Positions 1 through 12,970 of a stretch of 64,000 bases of DNA are shown in pieces. The notes under the pieces were generated by a model. It was not told the origin of the DNA. It was given only the letters and a program-made list of their open reading frames with translations, and ran no database searches. The position numbers and the translations under genes are program-made. The stretch is from positions 1,426,001 through 1,490,000 of the forward strand of contig JAPXFQ010002671.1 in assembly GCA_028564705.1 (NCBI GenBank). Reading direction: 5' to 3'. The stretch comes from Apricaphanius iberus. Lineage: Eukaryota > Chordata > Actinopteri > Cyprinodontiformes > Aphaniidae. Within the stretch, counting starts at the first letter, position 1. Every line of letters starts with the position of its first letter.

Positions 1-3000
1 TGCCTCACAAATAATGAATGGAGTGAGAAAACAAAACTTTTTGTTTGGAATTGAATATGGTTCAGGACTGCATTGTTTTTCTTTAGCGCTCTAGATGGTT
101 GGTCTCTTATTCATTTAATGGTAATTCTGAATGACCGGTGTAGAATTAAAATTTTATAAAAAAGATAATTCAGTGCATGTTCAAGCAGAGACAAAATGGA
201 GCCAATTTCCAGTTCTCACTTTTATTTTAAACAGATTAACAAATTGCAGTTTACAGAGAAAACATGCCCTATTTTCTCTGGGCCAGACAAAGAGGTCTGA
301 CGAAGAATGGTTTCCGTGTCATAACTTTTATAAACGTCCAAAACCTCCCAGGATTAATCTGCTCCAATCAGAACGTTTTAAACAGTGTCTTAACAATGAT
401 TGGATGTCAAGAATTATATGTGTCCTTCTCCTGGATCCAAGTCAAAAGTTCATTCTGAGTTTTATGGTTTTATGATCCTTCCTAAGCAAAACTCCCAGCT
501 TTATGGCCTTGGTTCCCACTCTACAGACATCCTGTTTTTACAGCCTGCAATAAAACTCTTTGTCTCAGAGGTCCTCAAAGGTCACACATACTCCCCATTA
601 TCCAAGGCCCAATTCAAATACTGATAAACAGTGTGTCTTTTACCTCTGACTTCTTACTAAAGATATTAGCCCCAAAAAATAAGATACAACACCGCACTTC
701 AGCACAAACACTCAGACTTACTAAATATATGCTATTGAATAACCTGCAAAGCAAACAGAAACAAGAGTGACTGCACCTTTGCTTTGGTTGGACCCATTCT
801 GTGGAACTAATTACCAAGTAAGAGAGGGATTGGTCAGGAATGAGAGAATTAATAAAATTGTTCGTTGACTTTCAGTTGTGTAGTTTGACATAATGCAAAC
901 CTCTTGTTTTTATTCTCTCTTAAATCAAATTAAATTTTAAAGTCTATCAAATAATTTTTAGATTAATGTTATCCTTTATAATTTTAATGATCTTTCATTG
1001 TGTCAGGATGTATTGTATATTGCTTGGTCTGTTTAACTTTGGTCACAATTTGGTTCAACTTATATGGTTTAAAATCCCTCCCTCCCGTACTGTAAACTAG
1101 GTTAAAGGAGACAGAGACCTCTGGAAATGTTGAATTTGGAAAAGTGTGGAAGATAACCTGAGAAAGTAATTGAAAACCTCTTCAAAAACACCCAAAAACC
1201 CAAATCAGATCATTGAGACATTAAATAACATCTCTCAGACTTTAATTTGTTCCTAAATGTGCAAGTGTAGTTTCCAAAATCAAAACGTTATACACACATA
1301 CAGTTATTACATTCACAGAGATTACACCCTTGGGTTTGCCTCTCAAGCCAATTAGCGCTAATAAATCCTCTCGCAGCAGAAAGGGAATCTGCGCCTGGCT
1401 GGGATTTTCACCCTATCGTTACCCTCTTATCTCCCAGCTCCCATTGTGAGCAAACCTACACACACACACACTGGTGCAGGCATCATTTTAATAAGCAGCA
1501 CAAGGGAAGGATGACCTGCATTGTGGATAAAGGCAAATTAATTCTGGTCACTTTGATATGGGTAAAAAAAACATGACACAAGAATTAATCCTCAACTTTG
1601 TTACTGGTATCTGTTTAATGTTATTGGTGAGAGTCCTGAGCTGGGTGCACACAAATATGAGACAATTTAAAGCCATGTACATGCAGGCAGCGCTATAAAA
1701 AGATTCAGGGTGCAAACAAGCAGACACACAAAAAGCCCCCAGCCTAGGGGACTCATGAATAAGATGTCAGCATAGTTGGTTAGCGTTGCTCCTAAGCCCT
1801 GAGAAAAGCACAAAACAAATGTGCGTAGAGATAGAAATAACAACCGTGGAATATGTCATGGGTGAGAACTGCTAGCCAAGCATATCTTCAGCGCCCTTAT
1901 TCCGGGCTTTTCTCTCCGTGTTTCTGTCAGGAGGGCAAAAGAATACGGTCAGCTTTTGCCGTGCTGGGTGGGACTACTTGATTAAACGTATTTCAGCGCA
2001 ACACAACCTGACCAATGACATCAGAGTAATAGGACCTGCCAAAGAGCTTCATATACTTGAGCATCTGTCCATTCCCATCATGATAAAGTTCTGACGTTTA
2101 GACAACACTTACATAATCATTTCAATGCTTTTATCAGGTGAATCCATTTTTCATTTTAATGGTCTAAATTTAATCTATTTTTGATGTAAAGCATCACGAA
2201 CTCTGACCATGCCACCAGTCAGTGAGTTCCAGCCTTGTTTGGGGACACCCTAGGTTTCACACAAACAATAAATTGGAGTCAACCCCGACATTCCAAGTAG
2301 GTTTAAAAAATGGATTGCAAATTTCTTACATTTGCCCAGTTAAAAGTTGGATATGAAACACCTAGTTTATCTAGGTTGTAGTTACAATAATAAACATCAT
2401 TCCAGAGGTTGCCTGGTTCACTGTAGATACGCCCAGTGACCAACCTGAACTGCATCCAGTGAGGAATCTATTTTAGAGGAGTTTAACTGACAGCTAACAT
2501 TAATAGAGTTAGCAAGTGAGTTAGCTTACTGATCCAGGAGGAAAGTCACGCTTTTCCGTGTGTGTTTGATGGCATGAAATGTTTTATGTGGGTTCATCTA
2601 ATGTAGGCTTCACCTAAAACTAATGTAGTTTCTGGTTTTCTGCGGTCACTCCTCTCCAGAGAAGGATAAAGATATCTCAGGGGCTTTGAAGTGGCTGCTT
2701 GACTTAGTGACTCCACCATTTCTCCCAGTGCCAGCAGAGCTGTGCCGACCATACAGTTGGATCATAGAGACAGTATCTGTCAACTAGCAACCTGCGGCTG
2801 CTACTGGCTGGTAGATGTAAACATAACGTCATTGTCATGCCCGTTTTAAATGTACATTGTATTATATTATAATTAAAATGCAAGTTTTTAAGGAAATGTT
2901 GTACTTTCATTCCTCACTGCTCTAAAAGCCCTGTGGATGTATTATTTTAATTTTTTTAAATGTAACTTTTTTTTTAATGTTCCATATTCAACCTTTAATC

Positions 3001-3337
3001 AACATCAGGCTGATTTGGTTAATAAAACTGGTGCATCGACTCCAAAATCTTTTTCTCATATTCCTGGAAATGCGTCTCCCACTCTTTATTCTGAATGCCC
3101 AATTCTACAATTTCATGGAGCAGGTAAACCCACTGTCATCTTAAACTTTACTGGGTTTAGATTTCAATATTTAGTACTCTGAAACTAAAAGGTGATTTTG
3201 CATTTTATTTATTTGTTTATTTGTTATTTATTTATCAGCCTGCACTATTATAAAATGTCCTATGTGTAAACATAAATAGTTCATCACTTTTTACTCATGC
3301 TAAAACAGAGCTTGAAATATTGTATGCCATCTATCTA
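1..3337. other. Non-coding intron sequence, nothing recognised
   Basis: Part of the alk intron downstream of the LDLa exon. No splice-flanked coding stretch resembling the next ALK exon (start of the second MAM domain) was seen. There is a short ATTT-rich run near 3205-3235. The less AT-rich patch at about 1320-1450 could be conserved non-coding DNA but shows no recognisable structure. Confidence 0.5.
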
Positions 3338-3840
3338 CAGTGCTCTGAAAATGTACTTGCCCTGTTACACAATTCCTTAGCTATTCTTTTTTTGGTCAAA
3401 ATGAGAAGTTCTTCTCAAAATAATTTTAATAATACAGAGAACCCGAGTAAACAGAAAGAGAAAAAAAAAGCTTTAATAACCAACATGGTCTTTGTGAAAA
3501 AGTACTGCCCTGCTTTGTGAACAATACAGTAATTGTAATTTCACAAGTGTTTTTGAAAGTTGAGTTCAGTTTTACTAGTCATTCTCATGCCCAATTATTG
3601 ACAGGCCTGCAATAAATCACCAAAACAGAACCAGTCTTACAACATGAAGTAGGCCAAAAGTTTTTAAAAGCAATACATCATGCCACGATCTAAAAAAAAA
3701 AAAGAAGCTTAAGAGCAGTTGAGAAAGTCACTGAGACCCATCAGTCTGGAAAGTTATTCATAAGACTTCATAGGGACAACCTGCAATAGTGATGATCTGC
3801 TCTAGTTAGGGACAGTGTACAAAAACTACTCCAGGATTGC
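3338..3840 (+). mobile_element. Decayed 5' part of a Tc1-like transposon
   Basis: Starts with the sequence tacagtgctctgaaaatgta, a form of the terminal repeat common to fish Tc1-like elements. At about 3679 there is a degraded start of the transposase, with codons reading MPRSK, then a Lys run. Further on, an ETHQSGK-like segment is broken by stops and frame changes. No catalytic domain or right terminal repeat follows, so this is a truncated relic in the intron. Confidence 0.6.
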
Positions 3841-4194
3841 GTCAACGACGCCTGAGTGTGTGTATGCGCGCTCAGTGGGTCTGGCATGCACATACTTCCT
3901 TTGTGAAACAATCTTTTTAAAAGTTTATAAAGTTCATCATAGGTCATGTACTCTGACATCACCACAATAAAAATCTATTGATGTCAATCACCCATGCTTC
4001 ATTTGTTCTGCTTTCGTTTTTAAGATTTCTTCAAATGTTTAAGATGAAAAGGTTAACCAGTCAAACAACTTTCATCAACATTCTTAAAAAGAGTAGCAGC
4101 ACTAACAACGGAGAAATGTTTGACAGCATTTTTGAACAATCTGTTCTGTTCATATAACGGCTGGCAGTGTGTTAATGTGTCTGACTCTACTTAC

Positions 4195-4326
4195 GGCAAA
4201 GGTTGCCTTCATCGTCTCCGAGCGGACAGTCAATGTGAAAGTCACAGAGCTTATCCAGAGGGATCGCCGGCCCCTGGTAACAGTGGTATTGTCCCTGCAG
4301 GGTGATGTTTGGGCCCGGTGTGGACG
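4195..4326 (-). CDS. alk: alk exon encoding the LDL-receptor class A domain
   Basis: Internal exon of an ALK/LTK-family receptor tyrosine kinase, a type I membrane receptor with ectodomain order MAM-LDLa-MAM-glycine-rich. Read on the minus strand, the exon follows a pyrimidine-rich acceptor ending in cag and stops at a gtaagt donor. It is 132 bp, which is the length I recall for human ALK exon 6, with phase 1 at both ends. Its frame has an NIT glycosylation site, four cysteines, and the motif CDFHIDC followed by an acidic GDDEGN run; human ALK has CDFHQDC and a GEDE run at the same place. The leading two bases complete a codon (Ala) with the last base of the exon at 26817-26950, so the two exons splice in frame. 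The long open frame at 4150-4419 on this strand is a different, non-coding frame. LTK is the alternative, since fish ltk is related; the long introns favour alk. Confidence 0.82.
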
Positions 4327-4734
4327 CTGAAAGAATAGCAAGAGCAAAACAAAGTTACATAAGAGTGTTTTCTCAGTGTATTCACGGTTTAGAAAACCAC
4401 CTGCTTCTAATGTAACCACAACACGCTGCGGAGTTGAGGATTAAGTTTGTTTTCTGAACATCCCTCAGACTGGATGCATTATGTTAGACGGAAAACCGAA
4501 ATCCGCAGCTCTGAGGAAGTGTAACTACGAAACCGGAAAAAAAGTTTAGAGTACATTAGTTTGTGAGGAAGGCCAATACAACCCTTGACATCGTCAGACT
4601 GCTTGCACCATCATAAATAACCTGAGACAGGCAGCATAAGCTAAATACAGTACTCATCCATCAGAGGAAGAACACAGGCAGTGAAAACTATGACCCAGTT
4701 ACCGTTAGCAAGTTTCACACGTGGTGAGAGCTCT

Positions 4735-4812
4735 CTCACACACACAGAAACACACGCACACACACAGCCACACACACACACACGCACACACACACCTACA
4801 CACAACCACACA
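4735..4812. repeat. CA microsatellite
   Basis: Interrupted (CA)n tract of about 78 bp with ga, gc and cc interruptions. It creates the spurious His/Thr-rich and Cys/Val-rich open frames on the two strands here. Confidence 0.9.
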
Positions 4813-7800
4813 GCTGATATCACCCGTCTCTGCAGCTCAATTGTCACCAGGTGCATTTGCATATCTATGCAAATCAGAGCACCGATATCTGTAGGTTCTG
4901 GAAACTGAAAGCTCACCTTCACCTTAATCACCAGAAACTGATCAGAGAAGAAAAACAAGAGAGCAGGGAACTAAAACAAAGTGCTGATGGAAATCTTATT
5001 TGTTTCCCTTTGTCATAAAGAAAAAAAAGGGAAGTGATTATTATCACGAGTGACTAGCTGCTCTCTCTTTCGTCTGTCCTTGATCTATAATATGCAGATT
5101 TGTTCTCTGTTCAGGCGAACTTGGAGTCGAAAGTCTGATAACAATCCCATAACATGGAGAGGCAAATGTGGAGCGAATGCGGCTAGCTGCGCTGACAAGA
5201 TGCATGGGAACGCAAGAGCGACTTTCATCATGACATTTGTAATTAATGCATTTCTACTGCAGCTTAACTAGATGTATGTTTACAAAAAATGTGATATGTT
5301 ATAAGACATCAAAATGTCATTGCAAAAGTTAGGAAGACTGTTTCACCCTTAAATCATTTATTTCAACCATTTTTTAGCATTTGTTTCAGCTTTCCAAGTT
5401 TCTACATTAAGATTAATCAAACCGTAGCTGGGTATCAAAGTAATTCACTATTAGGCAGGAAAAGCTTACTTGGACACCTGTAATTCACGTTGCCAACATC
5501 AGCTCCATATTAGCCACAGCCGCTTCAAGGAATAACAAGGAACTCAAGATTGCACCGAAACGAGTGCGTCTTTACCAACGGAGGGGAGGCGAGAAATCTC
5601 ACAGTTATGGCTCATTCTCAGCTTGCTTTGGTGTCTTTTTCTTTTTTATGAGTGTGATGGAAAAGCATTAGTGCCCACTTGGAAGCTGACCCAGCCGGTG
5701 ATGGATTAAAAAGAGATTTGTTTGGGGAGGGGTAAAAAACACACAAGTTGGACGCCTCCCACGGCCTATTGCTGTGCCAGGACCTCTATGGCTGCAGAAA
5801 GCTACTTTAACATGTCAGTGAATGATCCACTTTACAATCTTTTTAGAATTAGCCTGAGTAAATGACTGTGATGATGAATACTCTTTTGTATTGGCCTATA
5901 GAAATGGTCCCATTGGACTGTTTTTAGGAATGAAAAGATGTCCAAAAAAAAAAAAAAGAAAAAATACAGCCTCAGTGACAACAGGAAAATTGAATCAGCA
6001 AAGGAAAGTTTTTTTTTTAAACAAGTGCTCAGGTAAAGATGTGGTTATGAGTTCTAGAGCATGTATTATGCATAGCTTATGTTCAACAGCTGCTTCTTTG
6101 TATAATCTACAAAAAGCACATTTTATATAAAAAAGAAAGAAATAAAAGAAGTTATTCAGAGTGAACCAAAACCTCTGGGCTTTAGTTTTAAATTCATGGA
6201 TTTATCTTAGTTTGATGGCGGGGGGAGTAGTACGTTTAAAAGGGGCGCTGTGGCTAACTCTAAGCCCCCTGAAGCAGGTAGGGGCAGCCAGACATTACTA
6301 GTGCACTGCACGCAGAATGCAGTTCTTAAATCACACTTGTCAGATTGAGAAAACAAGTGGGTCAGTGGGGGATGAATAGCCTGTGGGAAGCAGAGAGTTT
6401 TGTTATCTTTGTGTTCACGGGGTCGCTTTGGGCTTTGTGACGAGAATGATGTATGTGAGCCGAGGAGCTGGAGCATCTGGTGTTCAAACAGATACACAAA
6501 CACAAAGAGTGATAGCATGACAGGGTTAGACGTGCAGATATTAGTGTCTTGAAAATTTAAAAGTGGAAAAAACCCCAGCATGAATGAATGTAAACCATTT
6601 CAAACTGCTTTATCACATAAAGCCGCTTTATATCAAAAAAAGGCTTTTCACTAAAAATGATGCCATGGTGAGATAAAGAGGGTGAGGCGGGGGTGTTGAG
6701 TAGCAGGGCTGGGTATGAGAAGTTTGTGGTAAACAAAGAAAATAGTAGAACATTATTTGTTTTTTGCTTCACCAAAAGGTTGCCGTCCTTCACAGTCCAC
6801 ATGAACTGTCCGGCAAGCTGCTCTTCAGCTCTAAAGGCCAGAAGCTCCCGTACATCTGCAACACTCAGACACACAGCTTGCTGTTTCAACTGATACACTT
6901 TACAAATGCTAAATTAACTCCTCATCTTTACTTTCATTTTACATATTGTTGACGGTTGGGGCTTAATGCATATTTCACGTCATCATTCCATTATCCTCTT
7001 TTGCAGCAAGGCATGATTCATAAGACCACCATTATGGCAATATTGGGGTAATATTACCATCAAGCTTTCCAACACAAGTGCTGCAATACTCCTGCATCGC
7101 CATGCCTCATTCTTAAGACAAACCGTACAGCCAATATTACTCTAAAATGATGCCATGGTGTGTCTTATGAAAACGCCTTGAGAGAGCTGGGAGGAACCAG
7201 AAATACGTCATGAAACCATAAATATACACATGCACACGTCATGTAGTCTTTTTATTTTTTCTGTCAGTGCATTGCATTTCTTGGCAAATGAATGGGTCAC
7301 ATTTGAAGATTTCTGTCATTTTGCTAAAGCAAAGTTTCTCTGAAGGTTGAGAAATCAGATTAATACTTGAAATAATTTCAGAAGGACAAATATGAGGCTA
7401 CCAGCTACTTTACTACAGCTACTTTGATTTAAATCAGATAATTGTAGTATTTCTAAATTTAAAAAAAGCCCTAATGATGAAAGTAGAAATGGCCTCTTTT
7501 TCAGCAGTAGAAAACAATAAAAAATATATTTTAAAATACCAGTGAAATGTTTTCATTTTGATTTGGTTTTAGATGACTAACAGATAAAAACACCATGATA
7601 ATTTAACTTAGTTTTAGTCGTCTTTCTGTTTATTGCACATCTTGTTCAGAAAAAAGCTTTTGTTCCTATTTTAAAATGAATGAGCTGGTCCTGTCCTAAA
7701 TTAAGGAACTTTTACATCAGGTAGAATTGTTGCCAAACCCTGCTCCGAATTTACTCAGTGGGTCATTAACAGACCTCTGCATTTGAATCTGGTGTTATTT

Positions 7801-7859
7801 AGCAGAGAAACATTCAAAACACGCATGTTTTTTGTTGTTAAAGAATACTCTTCTGTTTG
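4813..7859. other. Intron sequence without recognised genes
   Basis: AT-rich intron. The only structure seen is an imperfect foldback near 7012-7178 (see findings). Short poly-A tracts occur near 5945. Confidence 0.5.
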
Positions 7860-8120
7860 TGTTTAGTTCTGGATTTCGACTTGGGGCATTTTAACACAAA
7901 TTTTTTGGGGGATCTTAGCCAAACAGTTGTATCTGTGGCTGTATGTTTAGGGCTGTTGTCCTGCTGGAAGGTCAACATCAACCTCAGTCTCAAGATTTCC
8001 AATTGACACACATTTAGCTCCATCTATTTCCCCATTAACTCTGAGTAGCTTCCCTGTTCCTGTTGTAGAAAAGCATCTCCACATCATGATGCTGCCACCT
8101 CCTAGTTTTAGTGGGCACTG
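7860..8120 (-). pseudogene. Tc1-like transposase remnant
   Basis: On the minus strand a fragment of the DDE catalytic region is readable. The frame contains LTFQQDNSPKHTAT, the conserved Tc1 segment around the second catalytic aspartate. Upstream in the same orientation are degraded codons of the HGGGSIM and GKL segments. Stops and small indels separate the pieces, so it cannot be active. No terminal repeats were located with confidence. Confidence 0.75.
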
Positions 8121-11100
8121 TTAGTTTCTGTTTTTCATATGACTTTTCTTCTGTGTTTCAGTTTAAATGGAGGGCCATGCTGTGTTAGGGTTTGCTGATG
8201 TCAGGGACTATTTCCATTTACAGATGATGAATTAAAAACTCCTCCATAATGTGTCAAAACTTTAAATATTTTATAATGCAACCCTGCTTTAAACCTTTCA
8301 ACTTTACTGCTGACCTGTCTGATTTGTTCCTCAGTTTTCATGATTGTCAATTTCCTTCCACATCACAGTTTTGCATTACTTTAAGTTGTCACATAAAATC
8401 CACATTAATGAAATCGATGTTTGTGGTAAACTGCTGTTCAGCCCTTCTAAGAAACAGTTCTAGAAAATATGGCTTTCTGGTAGAAAAAAACAAAAAAACA
8501 CCTGTGGCACATAGCTGTCACAGACTGACCACTTATGAATGACCAAAATGGCAGTATGGGAACTATTGTCTTTTGAAACAGCCTTTAGATTGACATTTTC
8601 AGGTCCAAACTGATTTCTTGTTACAAAGCTGAAGAATCAGGAAGATAAAGGGGCTGCCATCCACCTATAGAAATGCCAGGAACCACTAGAAGAAGTCAGA
8701 GCCATATAATGCAACCTAAAGAGGTTCACATGACTGATAACTCAAGATAAAAAACCCTGATTCTGTTAATGCTGGTTCTGCAGCAGTGACACCCGTCCAG
8801 CTCTGGTAGAACCTTATGGTCCAGTTTTGTATTACTCTGTTATTTGTGTCATGGGGTGCTTTGCATTTGTTTTTTTTGTTTGTTTTTTTGTTTTTTACAT
8901 ACCTTGTTCTGGTTCTGAAAAGTGTTACACAATTTAATTAAATGCAGTAATAGCTTTACTCTGTAGAGAATATAAAGCCTCAGCATAATCTCAATGGGAT
9001 AGTTCATGTTTAATAAATAAAAATTTATTTTTGTTTAGTTTTTAACCTCAATTATTAGATTATTACCCAAGTCTCATGGAGGCAACACTGGACATTAGTG
9101 GGCGATTTGTTTACAGCAAAACGGTTGATTAAAAAAAGGATTAAATTAGGTGAAATATTGGATACAAAACAAATCCTAAACTTTATCTCGTGTGAATTTA
9201 ATAGTAACGCCGAAAACATAATCCTTACAAATTTATCCAACAAAGATCAAATTAAAAAACGTTACTAAATGAGTTAAAGAAATTACCCAGAATTCTGACT
9301 TAAATGCTCTAATTTTCCATTCATGTGCTACTTATTAATGTTTATTTTTTTACAAAAAACGTCTTCAGTAACACATGATCCATGGTATGAAGTCTATCAA
9401 CAATTTCTCTTTATCGACCAAGTTGAGTTTGTCTTTTCTTTATGTAACTTTATCTTCAGCATGTTGTGTTTAAACATCAGACAGGCCTAATTATTATAAG
9501 GAAGAAATATACCGATCAGCAGGGGTTTCAATCAAATTTAAGCGGTTATCTTGTGAGTTTGTGAATTAGTTATTAACACTTACTTGCATCAGATGATTAT
9601 TCTAACTGTAATTTGTATGTTGTCTTTCTAGATAGCTTAATTTATAGACAAATAAAAAATGTTTTTGGTTAACTTAATAAAACACTTAACAAAAATATCT
9701 GCAACTAAATAATTTATCTTTACCTTACAAAATAGAGTAAATTATTGGTCTAGATAATTTCATCTTTCTTTGAACTCTGATTTTGTGTAACAGAATATAA
9801 AAATGATTTGGTCTTTAAAAGGCTCGGAAATATTTTAATCTAAGTTCAATTGTACCAAAACACAAAAACTAAATACAGCCCCATGATTCCAGATTAGTTA
9901 CATCGTGCAGAAGTCTAAATCAACATAACCTCGATGCGTTGCGCTGATGTGTTGCGCTGATGTGTTGCGTTTGGTTTTCTTCAAACATGGTGCAGTGCAT
10001 TATGATCAAATGTTTCTACTCTGGTCTCCTCTAGCCAAAGGCCATTTCTCCTGAGGTTTTTTAGGTTAAATTCAGAAGCAAATCTTGCAAAAACAATTCT
10101 TTTTAGAGCTGAAACTCTTTTTCTTAGTAATCCTTTAAAGAAAGCAAATCTTTAAAATGCCAACTGGGGCTTGCAGACTTCAAGATGTAGCTAGTAGCTC
10201 TTTATTTCCCTGAACCTTTCCACTTAAATCTGAAGAAAGCAGTAAGAGTGTATTTAGTTTTTCCACACGCAGCTTTTTATCTTGGCCTGAGGTGACATTT
10301 GAGTTCAATTGGAACCTGGTCAACACCAAAGTCATTCTGTCCTGGAATAAGTTATATTTTCGTGTAAAATATATTGTCAATGTCATACTTTTGCTGTACG
10401 GGAACGTACTGTACTCAGCGGTTCCTTTTTTTTTTACATGCTTAATCAGCTGAAACCAATCCAATACCAACACCTAACATTTATAACCTTTGCATAACCG
10501 TATCGTGCACATCAGATTCGAGAGTTGCATATCAGCTTCTCTGTATGTTATCAGATCATGCAAAGCAGTTTATCTCTCTGTTTCAATAGAACTTGTCACG
10601 GTTTATTAGACACTGCGTCTAGATTTGAATACAAACAGATGCATCCTTGTTTCAGAGGGGCTGCAGAGACAGTTTTTAGAATAATGGGGCGACAAAGTCT
10701 GAGGCTGAAATTAATACAGCTTTTGTCTTCCTACTGATGAGCAAGCACGTCTGCCAGGGCTGGAAATTCCTGTGTCTGAGGAGGAATTTCAGGCTGAAAA
10801 AGTGCTTGTCTGCAGATCTGATGTGCACAGAATGAGAAACAGATAACACAACAGAAAATAAACCCTTTTAACCAACTTGACTGAGTCTATCACCAACTTC
10901 AAAAGTAGTTAAACCTCATTAATTTCACAGTGTAAAGTCTTTAAAAGGCCGTGCTGGTTACTGCAGACCAAAATCTCAGGCGGCCAAAGCGGCGGTAGCA
11001 CCACTTTCTTGGCGACCCATTAAAGGCGAAATCGTGAGCCATTCACAGAGATTTACGGTGGCTTCAGTGTTCAAGATAGATGCAGCTGTGCTTGCTGCCG

Positions 11101-11739
11101 GACAGTCGATGGGACAAGACATATTTGCTCATGAATTCAATTAACTGCACACAGTCACGCTCGATTGGTGTGAGCTCTGCCCAATCACTATTACTATCTG
11201 TCACGCTCCTTGCTGGAGAGAGCAACACATGGAAGGGTGGACAGCGTGGAGATGGGAGGGGATAGTAATTCCTTTAACATTCCCAGGATAATGATTTTTG
11301 TGGTGTCATCTACAGCAGAAAAAGTACACTGCATCCATTAAAAAAAATTATTTAAGTTTTTATCTTTAATAGGTTTCTTGAAATAAACAAGTATTTCCAG
11401 CGGTTTTCTCTGACATATTTGATATATTTTCATGTCTAAATGCTGATGGTGAACCTTTCCTGCTATTTCAGAACTGAACACAGCTTCTCAGTGGGATTAT
11501 TATGTGGCAAGTGTCCTGAAAACAGGTCAAGAATTTAAGTTTTCTCACCCAACCCGTAGGTCATCATTTTTACGTCTTTGCATAGAAGCCCTTAAATCAT
11601 CACCATCATTCTTTATTTGGTAAAAGTTGTTGTAGAAATAGGTTTTTTTTGTGTGTGTCTTTTTTGTTATTTTAAAATATTTTTTATCCCATGCTTTTTT
11701 TCTTCCATTATTTATCACCAAGTGTTGTCACTACCTAAT
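8121..11739. other. Intron sequence without recognised genes
   Basis: AT-rich sequence with homopolymer T/A tracts near 8870-8900. A 13-bp unit (gatgtgttgcgct) is repeated three times at 9933-9971. Nothing coding was seen. Confidence 0.5.
9933..9971. repeat. 13-bp tandem repeat, three copies
   Basis: Units at 9933-9945, 9946-9958 and 9959-9971 follow gatgtgttgcgct with one substitution in each outer copy. Confidence 0.85.
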
Positions 11740-11744
11740 CAGTC

Positions 11745-11960
11745 TTGGGCATTTCTCTCCCTCTGCCAATCCCGGGAGGGCCCTGCACTGAGCTCAAGCC
11801 TCCTTCTTGCCTGAGGAGTGAGCAGGCCCTTCTTTTTACCTGAAGGGGCAGGGTTTCCCCAGCTGGACATAGCGTGTGGAAGGATGAAGTTATTCCAGCC
11901 AGATCCTCCCCAACCCCGGTCAGCCAGGAGGAGGCAGTATACAGCCCAGGACTGGTGCAT
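11745..11960. repeat. Degenerate teleost SINE-like interspersed repeat
   Basis: GC-richer block with cccgggagggccctgcactg, then gaggagtgagcaggccctt, a tagcgtgtggaaggat segment and a tcagccaggaggaggcag end. I recognise this string of segments from a family dispersed in many fish genomes. The short open frames over it on both strands are not genes. Confidence 0.55.
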
Positions 11961-12799
11961 GTCTTTGTGGAAGTATCCTAAAGAATTTCACTCAGTCCTA
12001 GATATTTATCTTTAACAGAAGTGACTCTTTGCTGTCCTTGATCAAATGTCCTCTTTTTATCGTACATACAAGTACCGGTTGTAATCAGCCAGCTGTCAGA
12101 GGTAGAGAATTCTTCTGTGGCTTCTTGGGGAGGAGAGCAACCGTGAGTTTGATGGAAACTCTTGGAATGCGGATGCTTCTTCTAGTTGTGTTTATTGAAG
12201 CACGAGAAGGCATTTTAATTACAAAGAGATAATGGCTGCACACTCTTCTTTAGATGTAACTATTCCTAAAATTAAATAATTTCAGCTGTATCTCCTTATA
12301 ACTGAGTTAGAACTTATTTATTTTTAACACATCTCATCTAAGCTTTTATATAGAACAGGAAGAAGACGTACCCTGACACGTACCCTGTTTTATCAAATAT
12401 AACGTCAGCACAGCCATCTAGCAGAACATTTTAGAGTGCTTCAGGTTTCCATCTGCAAACTTTACAGCACCGTTTTGCATCTCAATCCTTGAGGGTCATA
12501 TTTATAAAAAAATTATCTGATAAAGCACACCTGAGCCATGATTAACAGGCTTCAGTGCAGTATTGACTGCATATACTAAAAAGTACATAAACATAGTTTC
12601 AATGGGCTGGCATTTCTAGATTAATTCTATTTTTTTATCTTATTAAAACTAAACTTGTGGTTTTTAATTAGGAGGGAAGCATAATCATCACAATGAAAAG
12701 AAAGAAAAACTGTGTAAAGAACTAATATGATTAGTTTGATTAGTATGGCTGAATTTGTTTTTTTTATTGTAGTTTGTTTTTTAACATCTTTTGAGCCAA

Positions 12800-12970
12800 A
12801 GTGGCCTTTATTTAACTATGGACAGTATATCTAAAGGGGGAGAGAAGTGGGTGGAAGACATGCGGCAAAGGTTGAGTGGGATGGGACTCGAACCAGGTAC
12901 AGCCGCATCGAGGACTGAGACCTCTGCACATGGCGGACCCGCTCTGACCACTGCGCCATGCAACGCCCCT
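12800..12970. repeat. Teleost interspersed repeat with a tRNA-like B-box block
   Basis: Contains gacatgcggcaaaggttgag, gggactcgaaccaggta, then gaggactgagacctctgcac and ctgaccactgcgccatgcaa. This order is typical of a short repeat family widespread in fish. It is probably retroposed; no tRNA cloverleaf can be drawn. Confidence 0.6.

Noticed and set aside
2704..2910. 68-aa minus frame
   Set aside because: No homology, no splice sites, and the wrong content for the next ALK exon.
4150..4419. 89-aa minus frame over the LDLa exon
   Set aside because: It is in a different frame from the one that fits ALK and the splice phases; its ends lie in the introns.
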